This document shows, piece after piece, positions 33,501 through 64,000 of a stretch of 64,000 bases of DNA. Made by a program: the position numbers and the translations under genes. The notes under the pieces were generated by a model. That model did not search any database. It saw only the letters and a list, made by a program, of their open reading frames with translations, and was not told the origin of the DNA. This stretch comes from Okapia johnstoni (lineage: Eukaryota; Chordata; Mammalia; Artiodactyla; Giraffidae). The first letter of the stretch is position 1. Each line of letters starts with the position of its first letter. The DNA lies in the NCBI GenBank assembly GCA_024291935.2, contig CM044316.1, forward strand, positions 8,982,501 to 9,046,500, read 5' to 3'.

Positions 33501-35440
33501 TCGTGTGACCTGGGGCCTGCCCTACTCCCCTGGCTGCCCCCCCCAAACGCCTCCAGCTGCCAGGAGCTTGGCCCTCCCTGGACACCGTCTCCCCTGAGTC
33601 TGGGGGGCACGCCTATGGTAACGGGGGTCATCCTGCTCCTGGGCACCTGCCTGGTAGTGCCCCCTCCACTGGAGACCCAGGCCTTTTGTGCCTGTGGGGA
33701 TTGGGGAGTGGCCTTGGCCCCGGCCCGGGGCTCTGTGCAGGGGAAACCCCACAGGAAACGGGCCCGGCCAAATGGCCGCCCTTCCCGTTTCGTCCCTGGG
33801 ACACGAATGTGCTGTCTCACTTCCGGAGGCGGCCCAGGGAGGCCGGCCGCCCTGCGGGGCCTCGTCTGCTCCCGGTTGGTGCCCCTAGACCTTGAGGAGT
33901 CAGGGCTGGGCTGGGGCCCCACCGTAAAGCGGGTGGCCGGCGTACGGAATGTGTGTGTGGCGGGGTCGGCGCAGAGCAGGACACCTCCCTCCACCTGTCT
34001 CCCGGGGGTGGCCACCCTCTATCCTATCTGGGTGCTGAGGTCCTACCCGTGTGCAGTGTCCTGAATGCCATCCTCCTTCCTGTTTCTGCCTGAGGAATGA
34101 TGACAGCGTAGCCCCATCCCAATTATACACAGCACTCACGAGCTCCTCACCACATTACCCCTGCTTTGCTGATGGGGAAACGGAGGCCCAGAGAGGTTGA
34201 GTTCCCTGCCCAGTGTCGCCCAGCTGGTACGCTGCAGAGCCAGGGTTCAAATGCAGCTGGACTGGCTCCAGAGTTCGGGGGTCATAGCCACAGGGTTCTC
34301 ATTCTCCGAGAGGTCTCTGTTTACTGAACACAGGGCTGGCTTCACCAGCAGGTGAACTGTGCGGTTCACAGGGTGTTTCCCCACTGAGAAGGACCTGGCG
34401 CTTGGTGTGATACTCTGCTGTCATCTTGAAATTCTTATTTTGTGAACAAGGGGCCCTGAGTATTCGTTTTTGTTTTTTCCCACCTGAGTATTCATTTTGC
34501 ACTGAGTCCCATAAATTCTGTAGGGGGTCCTGGTGTTAGGTAGCTGCTACGTACTGTTGGTGAAACCTCACTGTGTTACGCGGTAGAGACTCTTGGCTCC
34601 ACTGTACAGATGGAGAGACTGAGGCTCGGATGGTATTTAGGAAACCGTGGAGCTGGGATTTGCACCTGGAGCTTGGGTCTGGTGCTCTGGGTAGGTGCGT
34701 GCCTGTGGGGAGAGCGGGGCGCCCGCTGTCGGCATCCGCTCTGGTGGGGCGCGGGCTGAGGCCTGGCCACTGAGGAGACAGGGCCATGGGGGGAGGCCCT
34801 AGTGGTTTCCTCCTGCCCTTCAGGCTTCTAGGAAGTGGCGCCAGCTGGGGTGAGATCACTTCCTCAGCTGCCTGCCCACCACCCCCTCAGCTTCCTCTCC
34901 CCATGGCCCCATTTAGCCTGCCCAGGGCTCCGTGTTGTGGCTGGGGCGGGGGGTGGGGGCTCGGCCAAGGAAAGGAGGGGGGGCTGGCTCTGGGAGTTCC
35001 TACAGCCTCCTTGGCCGAAAGTGACCCTCTGGGTATCTCTACTTCTCTGGGTCTGGGAAGCATGGCTGGGGGTGTCCAGCCTGGTGGTATCTTTAGCTGC
35101 TGCTGCACATGGGGAAGGGCTTCCCAGGAAGCCCTAGTGGTAAAGAACCCGCCTGCCGATGTCGGAGACAAGAGAACGAGAGTTCGATGCCTGGGTTGCG
35201 AAGATCCCCTGGAGGAGGGCATGGCAACCCACTCCAGTATTCTTGCCTGGAGAATCCCATGGACAGGGAAGCCTGATGGGCTACAGTCCATGGGGTCGCA
35301 AGAGTCAGACACGACTGAAGCGACAGCATGCGCGCACATGGGGAAAACGGCTTCTCTGCGAGACCTCAAAGGATGGCAGCGAGGGGGGACGTGGAGGGCA
35401 GGTGTCCTCAAATCTCACGACCTCCTTTCGTCTCTCCTAG
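30208..35440 (+). other. MIR23AHG: Probable intron of the miR-23a host RNA
   Basis: About 5.2 kb between the strong donor at 30208 and the strong acceptor at 35440. It holds MIR-like remnants (about 32040-32150, 34105-34270 and 34540-34680) and one Bov-tA. Additional internal exons cannot be excluded. Confidence 0.45.
35117..35333 (+). mobile_element. Bov-tA SINE next to the miR-23a exon
   Basis: A full Bov-tA (ggcttcccaggaagccctag ... cgactgaagcgacagcatgc) with a perfect 12-bp duplication, gcacatggggaa, at 35105-35116 and 35334-35345. It ends 107 bases before the host exon acceptor and about 160 bases before pre-miR-23a. Confidence 0.95.
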
Positions 35441-35491
35441 GTGCCAGCTGCTGGCCCTGCCCGGCGCCCTGCCCCTCGACCCTGGTGCCAT

Positions 35492-35564
35492 GGCCGGCTG
35501 GGGTTCCTGGGGATGGGATTTGCTGCCTGTCACAAATCACATTGCCAGGGATTTCCAACCGACC
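35492..35564 (+). ncRNA. MIR23A: pre-miR-23a
   Basis: Mature miR-23a-3p (seed ATCACATTGCC) is perfect at 35536-35556, and the 5p arm ggggttcctggggatgggat is at 35500-35521. Its 73-nt hairpin matches the human one except for a T-to-G change in the loop. It is the first member of a polycistron with miR-27a and miR-24-2, broadly active in muscle, blood and cell-cycle control. Confidence 0.98.
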
Positions 35565-35669
35565 CTGAGCCCTGCCTCCGGGGCCGCCACTGTCATCGCC
35601 ACTGCTGAGGACGCTGACCCCGGGGATGGGGATGGGGTGGCAGAGAGGCCCCCACTGCTCACATCTGGC

Positions 35670-35747
35670 CTGGGGAGCAGGGCTTAGCTGCTTGTGAGCA
35701 GGTCCACATCAAGTCGTGTTCACAGTGGCTAAGTTCCGCCCCCCCAG
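35670..35747 (+). ncRNA. MIR27A: pre-miR-27a
   Basis: Mature miR-27a-3p (TTCACAGTGGCTAAGTTCCG) is perfect at 35719-35739, and the 5p arm agggcttagctgcttgtgag is at 35679-35700. The 78-nt hairpin ends in a run of seven C before AG. The loop is one G shorter than the human one I recall. Confidence 0.98.
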
Positions 35748-35836
35748 GGCCCTGGAGCCTCCTCTGGCCCTGCCACCTCCTCTGGCCCTGCCACCTCTCC
35801 GCTCTGCTGCCTGGCCAACCTTGGAGCCTCCCTGGG

Positions 35837-35909
35837 CTCTGCCTCCCGTGCCTACTGAGCTGAAACACAGTTGATTTGTGCAGACTGGCTCAGTTCAGCA
35901 GGAACAGGA
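35837..35909 (+). ncRNA. MIR24-2: pre-miR-24-2
   Basis: Mature miR-24-3p (TGGCTCAGTTCAGCAGGAAC) is perfect at 35886-35907, and the 5p arm tgcctactgagctgaaacac is at 35849-35870. The loop differs from human (gttgatttgtgcagac instead of gttggtttgtgtacac, from memory). It is the third hairpin of the cluster, on the same strand and within 420 bases of miR-23a. Confidence 0.98.
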
Positions 35910-36723
35910 GTCAAGCCCCCTTGGAGTCTGCTGTGGCCCCTGCCCTCCTTGGGTGGGCCAGTTGCTGCCTGGGGGAAGAGATGAGGACCCTGCCAGCCTG
36001 GCACCTGGGTCCGGAGGAGGAACCTGGGGATGGGTGGATCCTGGGATGGGGTGGGTGAACCCAGCTGTCTGCTGCAGGCCCCCTCCTCCAATTTCTGTGC
36101 TCGGGGACTGCCCCCCCAACTCCCAGTCCCAACTCAAGACTGGGCTGTGCTCCCAGGGAGGATGAGCAGACAGGCGGGTGGCTGGCTGGCTGGCCCTTCC
36201 ATGAAGAAAGGAAGCCAGATGTGTCCTTGCCTGGCCGACCCTCGGCCCCTCCTCCTCCAAGCCTGGTGGGGGCTTGGCTGGCCTGCATCTTCCCAGCAGC
36301 CAGTTGCCCAAGAGGAAGCTGCCTTGGGCCCCCCAGACCGTTAAATGCCAACTCCGGGCTTCCGGAACCAGGTTGGCCTGACCTGAACCTGCCTGGCCCC
36401 TTCTCCCTGGGCCCTGCGGCTTCCTAACTTGGGGGGAGGGGCCATGGCACCCTCCTGGCTCATGGGGTGGAGAATGAGGTCCCTGTGGGCCCAGAGGATG
36501 CAAGCGGGCCTGCTCAGTCCTTGGGTGGGTCCAGGGCATGGAAGAGTTAAGGTTGTATCCATCATCAGATGGAATAGGGCTCTTCTAGGAGTGAAACTAG
36601 GGATGTAGAGTGAAGCTCCCCAAGCTGTCAAGAGTTGGCTCGGTGTACCCCTCCTCTATCGGAGCAGAGGCAGACAGCAGCTTTGGGAAGTCTCTGCTGT
36701 GTCTTGAGCCTGCTGTCCAGTTA

Positions 36724-36729
36724 AATAAA
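36724..36729 (+). terminator. MIR23AHG: Poly(A) signal of the miR-23a host RNA
   Basis: Canonical AATAAA with a downstream GT-rich element about 25-40 bases later. Confidence 0.65.
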
Positions 36730-38072
36730 AGCTGCCCCCTGCCTTATTCCTGGTCTGGTGGTTTGTGATGTATTCTAGTCTGCAACCCTGGAGTCCTGGC
36801 TTTTTGTCTGGGGAGGGTTGATGAGTCTGGATTTATTGTCCTGGCCTGCTGACCTCACAGGATCCCCAGCCCTGCCCTGCCCACTCTGGAGAAGATGACA
36901 ATTTAGTGGAAAGGGTGGAAAGGGTGCCCTTGTTATGCAAAGGTGAACTTGAGGAGTGTCCTGGGGTTCAGGGGTGGGCTGGAGGGACAGACATTCAGGG
37001 TTGGTGTGGTGACAAGACCTGGAACCTAGACGGGATGGTGATGAGGAATGCCCCATGTTCCAGGGGTGAGGTGGAAGGGAATGGGACCCAATCTAAGCTG
37101 GTGGTTGAGGGTAACCCGGAAGGAAACACTGGACATTTGAAGATAACTGGTACCTGATGCTGTTGATCTAATGACGTTTAGGGGTGACTTAGACATAAGG
37201 GACAACTTGGGGGTAAGATTTGAGGTGTCTGGTATCTGAGAACGATGGTGGGGAAATTGTGTATGTAGGCCCAAGGGAGACATTTGGCTGTGACTGGGAC
37301 CTGAGTGGCACCCTAGGTCTGTGGGAACATCTGAAGATGACTTGGAGAGCCGAGGGGCACAGTAAGGGGTGCCCCAAGTCTGAGGACATTTGAAGGCAGC
37401 CCGGAACCCCAAGGGCCAAAGCTGACAAAAAGCCCTCAGGACTGCCGCCTCTACCCTGCCAGGCCTCCAGGCGGCGCTAAAGAGCGTGTGGATCCGCTGG
37501 GGTCTCCCCTCACATACCTGCGGGAATGTGTGAGGCGGGGCAGAAGGTGGGGTCGCCTCCAACTGGTTCCCTCCAGCGCAGGGCGGTGCCAAGGGCCAAT
37601 CGCCTTGCCCAGCGCCAGGGAAGGCCCGCCCACGCCTGCGCGCAGGCCCTTGGTGTCCTCTAGCTGCTGGCCCCGCCCAGCCTCGCTCTGAACCCCGCCC
37701 CTCCGGGAAGCCTCTGTCCTCGCCTGCCCCGGCCCTGACGCTGACCCAGTCAGTCAATCCCTCTGTCCGTCGGTCTCTAAAGGCAGGAAACCAGTAAAGG
37801 CAACTAAAGGCCTTCCCGCCATCCCCCAGGTCCCTCATCCGCGGGGTAGGAGCCCAGACACGCTCTAGGCGCGCCCGGCATTGACCATGCCCACGTCATC
37901 TCGGCAAGAACCTCGCCCACCAAGGCCTAGTCTAAACCGCGTTCCCACCTTTGGGGGCTGTGTCTTCCCCACCCAGCTGCACCCAGCACCTGCCAGGCAC
38001 CCTCCCACCCCTGCCAGGCACCCTCCCACCCCTGCCACGTGCTTAGAAGCTTGCAAATCACCCCGATAGCGA

Positions 38073-38272
38073 GGCTTCCCAGGTGGTAAAGAATCCACCT
38101 GCCAATGCAGGAGACGCAGACTTGGGTTCGATCCTGTTGAGGAAAATCCTCTAGAGTAAGAATTGGCAACCCACTCCAGTATTCTTCCCAGGAAATCCCA
38201 TGGACAGAGGAGCCCTGACGGCTACAGTCCATGGGGTCGCAGAGTCAGACAGGACTGTGCAACTGAGAACGC
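38073..38272 (+). mobile_element. Bov-tA SINE
   Basis: Reads gaggcttcccaggtggtaaa ... cagacaggactgtgcaactg. Confidence 0.9.
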
Positions 38273-38308
38273 ACACAGGGAACCTCAATAGCCAGTGTCT
38301 GGAGCCAG

Positions 38309-38325
38309 GGCACCCCCTAGTGGCC
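38309..38325 (-). promoter_or_regulatory. CTCF-like motif (reverse)
   Basis: gcaccccctagtggcc is close to the reverse complement of the CTCF core CCACTAGGGGGC. Orientation is opposite to the candidate at 16781. Confidence 0.5.
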
Positions 38326-39919
38326 ATTCCCAGCACTGCATGGACCAAGCAGCTGGGGTGAGCAATCAGTGTCCCCAGCCCAGCAAGGTACTAAATCTAG
38401 AGCTGTCACTTTCTAAAATTCCATGCCCTTTCCTTAAACTTTGGAGCCTCAGCTTTCTCCTCAGACAGGTGTCATAACAGATGACAGGTGTAAAGCACAG
38501 ATATAAACACCAGGCTTGCTCACAGTGAGCTCTCCATTCCTGTCTACTATCATCCATACTCGTACCACTGGATGCAACCAGCAGTGGCTCCCATTGCACC
38601 CATCGCTTCAAGCTATTCCCAGAGAAGAGGCTGGAGATTTTCTACGGGGGGAAAAAGGGGCCCCGGCAGGGGCCGCATTGGGGGAGGAGAACACACTTTA
38701 GTCTCAAACTAAAATTTAAAACAAGCTGTGTTCAATCTTTAAAAAAAAAAATACAATATGTGGTTCAATAAATAGGAAAAAAAGTTACAAAATGCGGTGA
38801 TCTTTGTCCTTAATTACAAGAGAAAGACAGAGGAGGGTGATTGGGAGCGGGACTCTTTCTTCTTCTCCCTGGGCCAATGTGGGCGGAGGGAGGCCAAAGA
38901 GACAGCAACTGGGGACGCAAATAGAAAGACAGGCTAGATGGAAATATGGGAAGAGGGAATGAGATGAAGGACAGAGCAGGGAGGCAGAGGAGGCGAAAGG
39001 GAGAGACAGCCAGCCAGCCAAAAAATGCTAAGATGTTGGCCCCTTTCCTTTCTAGATCGAGGGGGCCGGGGGAGTCTCTGGCTTGCCTGTGCTTATCTCC
39101 CTCCACACCAGGTTTGGAGGACAGTGTGAGTCTGGCTCGGTTCCTGAGTTGTATGTCCAGTGAATAGTAGGTAGGGGGAGGGGCAGCAATGACCCCCCAG
39201 CCTGCCCTGGGACCCTGGCACCCAAGGGAGTCCTGGCAGGATAAGGGGGTGAGGTATGTGGCCGAGGCCTGAAGCCTCTTCAAATCCTTCAGTGGGGGTG
39301 AACCATTGGTCCCAGCTGGGCAGCCTGGAGAGGGTGTAGCGCTGCTGGTGCGGCCCCTGAGGCAGGGGTAGGGGGTGGAGGGTAGGGGGGTGTTACAAAA
39401 GGAGTTTAGATGCCCTAACACAAGCCCTCCATCCACCCAGAGTTGGGCAAAGGGAGGGTTTGTCTGCTACTTTGACTTCGAAAACCAGTGTCTGGAGAGT
39501 TCCTGCTTCCCAGCACTCCCCCGCTGCCTCCTCAGCTCCAGACAGACCTGTAGCTTTGGGGAGGGAGAGCTTGACTACTGCTTCTGGGGTGCTCACAATG
39601 GGGTCATACCAGCTGCACAAGCATACACCCCCTTCCAGGCCTCTGGGTGCTGGTATGGCTTCTGATCCTCGCGTCTCGCACATTCGCTTGCACGCTCCTA
39701 GGCACGCACGTGGCAGGATGCCACCTCCTGCCTCCCACCTCCTTTTGGGCGTGGGGAGTGGGGGATGGCAGGCAAGACCACCCAGCTCCTGCCGGGCTCC
39801 TTCCCTGACTTAATACTGAAACGCCACACGGGCCTTCAGCGTCAAGGCCCCTGATGATAAGCGGGTGCCACAGGGGCAGGGGCGAAGGGAGAATGCCCCC
39901 ACCGTCTGCCTCTTGCCCC

Positions 39920-60168
<20,249 letters not shown>

Positions 60169-60867
60169 TTAAGACGCTTCACAACAATGAAGCTGCCTCA
60201 GCCGCTGCTTTATCCTACACGGTTGTCCCGCCCCCGCCGCCAGTCCCCATTGGCCCCCCTTCGACCTCCGAGGTCCTCCTCCACCGTTGGCTGCACCACC
60301 AGATCCGTATCCAAGTCGCCGCTGTTCATTCGTTACATGCACTGTCCGTCTTTTAGGGACTACTCAATCAGGACGCTCAGCGAGCTTGGCTGTCAATCAC
60401 GAAGAGCCGAAGACCAATCACAGTGGGAGGAGACTCCGCAGCGCCGGCCTTAAGCGGAGTTTCGGGGCGGGTCCTGGGTTCATTCACAACATTCCTCCCC
60501 CGCCCCCCTCGGGTTGGACAGCGCTCCCAGGGCTGCTGGGGCTGCGCCCACACACGGCTTTGTTTACTGAGGGTCGCTTCCGGGCGCCGCGAGGGGACAA
60601 TCAACACTGCTCGGCCCGGGAGCGAGACAGAGCGGCGGGATCCCCTGGCAACCTCTCAGCCCATCCTCCCTCAGGGCTGTGTGGCGTGAGAAACAGCCTC
60701 TCTGGGCGCCAGGTCAAGTTTTGATGCTTTGCAGGATGGAGGGATCACAGGTCGCTTGGTAGAGCTTATGGGGGCTGCGGACACCCTCTCTAGAAATAGA
60801 GCCAAATTCAAATCCATGCTTGAGCTCCAAGATAAGAACCCCCAATTCATTCTATGCCTCATATATT

Positions 60868-60995
60868 GTTGTTGTTGTTTAGTTACTAAGTCGTGTCCGA
60901 CTCTTTGTGACCCGATGTACTGTAGCCCGCCAGGCTCCTCTGTCCATGGGATATCTCAGACAGGAATACTGGAGTGGGTTGTCATTTCCTCCTCC
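60868..60995 (-). mobile_element. Bov-tA fragment (antisense)
   Basis: Starts (TTG)4 then agttactaagtcgtgtccga, truncated after cctcctcc. The flanks tcatatatt and ccatatatt form the duplication. Confidence 0.82.
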
Positions 60996-63900
60996 ATATA
61001 TTATGTTGAGTCGTATGAAATTACTGATTTTCAACCATTTTTGATACACTAAATGACAATCTCATAAAGTTCAAAGTAATAGATGTTAAATCTGACCACT
61101 TCTGATTATTTTTTCTGATTCAACTTGTCTAGGCCACATCTCTGACCCTGAAACGGTCAGTGGTGCTCATTGCAGTTCCCCAGCCCAACCCGCGCCCCCG
61201 GCCTCTGCCCACCATGGCCCCTGCCACCTCCAAGAGGCAGTAGTTTGTCCAGCTGATGCACTGCTTTAAGGCCAGCACCTGAACACCTCCAGACATACAG
61301 CAGTGGCACAATCTATATATAACTTGTTGACTAAACCAACTTATGCCTGTTCCCATTCCACTGAAATGATGTACAGAGCAGGAAAAACTCAAGCTGGCTC
61401 CTAATTGGTCTAATTGCTGCCCCCTGCCCCTCCCCATATGGAAACTCCGGCTTTTTCCTTCCAGGAATTTCCAGTTTCACAGCTGCACGTTCTGGCCAGT
61501 CCCCAACCCACCATTCAGTAAACTCTCTGTGACCTGCACTGTCCAGTATGGTTACCACTGGCCACAAGTGGGCTTTTGAGTCCTTTACATGGGGTCAGCC
61601 TGAATTAGGCTGTGCTGTGGACTTCCCTGGTGGCTCAGCCAGTAAAGAATCTGCCTACAATGCAGGAGACACAGATTTGATCGCTGGGTCAAGAAGATAC
61701 CCTGGAGAAGAGAATGGCAAGCCACTCCAGTATTCTTGCCTGGAGAATCCCATGGACAGAGGAGCCTGCTGGGCTACAGTCCATGGGGCTCCAAAGAGTT
61801 GGACACGACTGAGTGACTAAGCACATCAATGTAAACACATTGGATTTCAGAGACTTAGTAGGAAAAAAGAAGGCAAAATAACTTAAGAACTTTTTTAATA
61901 TTGATTACATGTTGAAATGATGCTATCTTAGGTAAGTTTGTGTTAAGTAAAATACATTATTAAAATTAACTCCACCAGTTTCATTGTGTATTCATTTTAT
62001 TCTATCGAGTCTCAGGGCATGTCAAGTTACGTATGCAACTTGCATGGTCATTTCTATGGTACAGCACTGCATTGTAATTTCTGTGGGTCTTGAGAAACCA
62101 CAGTTGACCACAATGACAACAAAAGAAACAATAATACTATACTGATTGTTTATGGTGTGCTGTAGCTGTTCAGACACATGATCAAGTTTAAGCTTTCTGA
62201 CAATGCTGCAAAATGGGGATGTCATCTCCATTTCTCAGATGGGGAAACTGAGGCTTAGAGGGGTGGAGTCATTGCCTGCCTGGGAAGCCCTTGACTTATT
62301 AAAGCATGTCTTTCTTACAAGGATTTGAGGCAAAGATAGAAGTATGGGGAAGGGATAATGGGTGAGGAGAGAAGCAGGCAGAACTTCAGCAAAACAAGTC
62401 TTTCAGCTGCTCCCCTGGCAAACAGGACCCGTGGTCCGGCTGTTCCAAGTGGCCCCCTTCAGCATCTAGTATGTGGCTGGTCCTTGTCCCTGACGATGCT
62501 TCAGTGAGTGCCCCAAGATGTTGAACCAGAGCAGGCACTCCCAGCCAGTGGAACAGAGTGTGTAGAGGAACAGAGAATGGGGGATCACAAGGTGAGGATG
62601 TTTATTCTCTAACAAGAGATACTAATAGTGCCATCATCCCTATCTCATGGCTGAGAAAACTGAGGCACAGACAGGTCAGGTGACTTAGTCAAGATCCACA
62701 GCAGGAAAGGGTAGGGTCAGCATTCAAGCCCTACCTTGATGAGTGGCCTGGTCTTCTCACATTGGATGGGGATCAAATGCACAGTTTGGGACACACCAGC
62801 ATTCCATTCTGATCCCTGATAAGGGGAATGAGGCCCAGAGAGGGTGAGAAAGTTGTCCAAGGCCACATAGCAATCCCAGGAGAATGTGAGAAATCAGAAA
62901 GACACCTAGGAAATGTGTCACACCTCCGGGATGCAGTCTCCAAGCCTATTTCAAACCCAGCAACACTTTTAGAAAAGGAGAAGTTTGGGGGGTTGGTTTC
63001 CAGTCATGGGCAAGTCCTTTCAGTGGAGACAGTGAGTTTGAGCTTCAGGGAATGGAACCACCTTTATCCTGCCCGCCCTGCTGTGAGCTCACTGTCTAGG
63101 CATCTACAACTCCAGACCCCAAACCCACGTCCTTGAGACCCATGAGGAACGGGGCGACCCTGCAGTCTCAGATGAGGAGGGCTGCGCCCCACAGCTCTGT
63201 GGCCACCCCATCCTAACTTTCCGAGGGTCCCTCCCTCTGCCAGCACCCCCCGATGGCCCCCACCAACCCACCCAGGCACTCCGAGGCTCCTGAAGACTCA
63301 GGCAGGAAACCAGCCAGAGCAGTTTCGCTTCCTGGTCCTGACACAGCCCCTTTGGCCTGCCCAGCTGGAAAGATCTGCTTCTCACATTTCTTTTCTTCCC
63401 TTTTGGAACACAAATTCATGGGCAGAGAGTTAGGGCCCTGCCAGGAAAAATGGGCATTCCAGGCAGAGGGGGAAGGTGGAGGTAAGAGAGGAAAAGGCTC
63501 GTGCAGGAATAATTGTCTGAAAAAGCCAGATTTAATGACTGCGGGGGGTGGGGGGGCGAGGCGCGGGCAGAGGGGTGAGGGTGGGGGAAGCAGGGCAAGA
63601 AGACAGGCCGAGTGGCTGGAACTGGGCTTCCCACCTCATCCAGGACACAAAGGCAGCTGTCACAGCCTTAAGGTTCAGTGAATTCTCCACACTCAGGGAG
63701 AGGTGTTGGGGTCTCCATTTAACAGATTTGGAAACTGAGGCTCAGAGAGGGACTGAAGAGAACAAGAAGTATGGTGATTTGCCAAAGTTTGGGGCTCTCA
63801 GCTGCGACACTTAAAGGGGATTTGTGGGCAGGACCCACGTGCTAGGAAGGAGAGGAGTCACTCTGGGCAGTGACAGGGTGGAGGGTGGGGGCAGCTGGGG

Positions 63901-64000
63901 GGAAATGAGGCTGTTTCAGGAGGCTGAGGGAATGGGGCGAAGAGGAAACAGATGGGTTGACAGTCCAGATCCCATAACTGTCACCCCTGAACGCCTTTCC
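60996..64000. other. Intergenic upstream of ZSWIM4
   Basis: No exon recognised. It contains a Bov-tA and several MIR remnants (about 62110-62290, 62590-62740 and 63710-63790), all of the aaactgaggctcagagagg type. The next human gene in this direction (C19orf53) should lie beyond the window. Confidence 0.45.
61619..61828 (+). mobile_element. Bov-tA SINE
   Basis: Reads ggacttccctggtggctcag ... gacacgactgagtgactaag. Confidence 0.92.

Larger units (their letters stand above)
35441..36745 (+). ncRNA. MIR23AHG: Probable terminal exon of the miR-23a host RNA
   Basis: The acceptor tract cctcctttcgtctctcctag ends at 35440. AATAAA sits at 36724-36729 and a GT-rich element (ggtctggtggtttgtgatg) follows at about 36752-36770. 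All three hairpins lie in its first 470 bases, so processing by Drosha would cut the exon itself. No conserved open frame is seen. Confidence 0.6.
36746..39919. other. Interval between convergent MIR23A host and ZSWIM4, with ZSWIM4 3' UTR
   Basis: The ZSWIM4 3' UTR must occupy part of the right side (- strand, leftwards from 39919). I found no canonical AATAAA on the - strand within 1.2 kb. It also contains a two-copy 21-bp tandem repeat (about 37990-38030), a Bov-tA (38073-38272), a CTCF-like site (38310) and an AT-rich stretch (38700-38815). Confidence 0.5.

Noticed and set aside
38767..38772. AATAAA on the + strand as an alternative end of the miR-23a host RNA
   Set aside because: It is 2 kb past the better signal at 36724, beyond a SINE and in the zone where ZSWIM4 transcription should end; no GT-rich element follows.

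Overview
The window is mammalian nuclear DNA from a pecoran ruminant (cattle, sheep, goat or deer type). The diagnosis rests on about twenty copies of the Bov-tA/BOV-A2 SINE and many copies of the cetartiodactyl tRNA-derived SINE (CHR/SINE2-1 type), on GT-AG introns, and on genes that read as close orthologues of human 19p13 genes. The species cannot be fixed from the sequence alone. The gene content matches the human block ZSWIM4 - MIR23A/27A/24-2 - MIR181C/D - NANOS3 - BRME1, written here in reverse orientation.

Layout. 1-3.2 kb: the 3' end of BRME1 (+ strand), with the last two coding exons, stop and poly(A) signal. 6.5-7.0 kb: NANOS3 (- strand), a germ-cell translational repressor with both CCHC fingers intact. 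8.4-8.75 kb: miR-181d and miR-181c hairpins (- strand), upstream of and co-oriented with NANOS3. 13.4-14.8 kb: a large CpG island with a CCAAT/TTTAAAA promoter facing right, flanked by degenerate TG-rich DNA on the left and CA-rich DNA on the right. It may drive pri-miR-181c/d leftwards and an unrecognised spliced transcript rightwards (candidate exons at 16.3 and 16.86 kb). 22-27 kb: regulatory-looking DNA with AP-1 sites, two full RFX X-boxes and a perfect CRE. 29.9-36.75 kb: the probable host transcript of the miR-23a~27a~24-2 cluster (+ strand), with a CpG promoter and exon 1 near 30.1 kb and a terminal exon at 35,441-36,745 that carries all three hairpins. 39.9-60.0 kb: the complete ZSWIM4 coding sequence (- strand), 13 coding exons that splice in frame to 986 residues, with a CpG promoter at 59.8-60.7 kb. 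60.7-64 kb: intergenic DNA upstream of ZSWIM4.

The protein genes do not form a pathway as a unit. BRME1 (meiotic recombination) and NANOS3 (germ-cell maintenance) share germline roles. The two miRNA clusters are separate transcription units pointing away from each other. I found no bacterial-type system, CRISPR array or phage. The items most worth checking are the unrecognised + strand transcript, the symmetric TG/CA flanks of the 13.5 kb island, the RFX/CRE module, and a SINE inserted about 110 bp before the splice acceptor of the miR-23a host exon.
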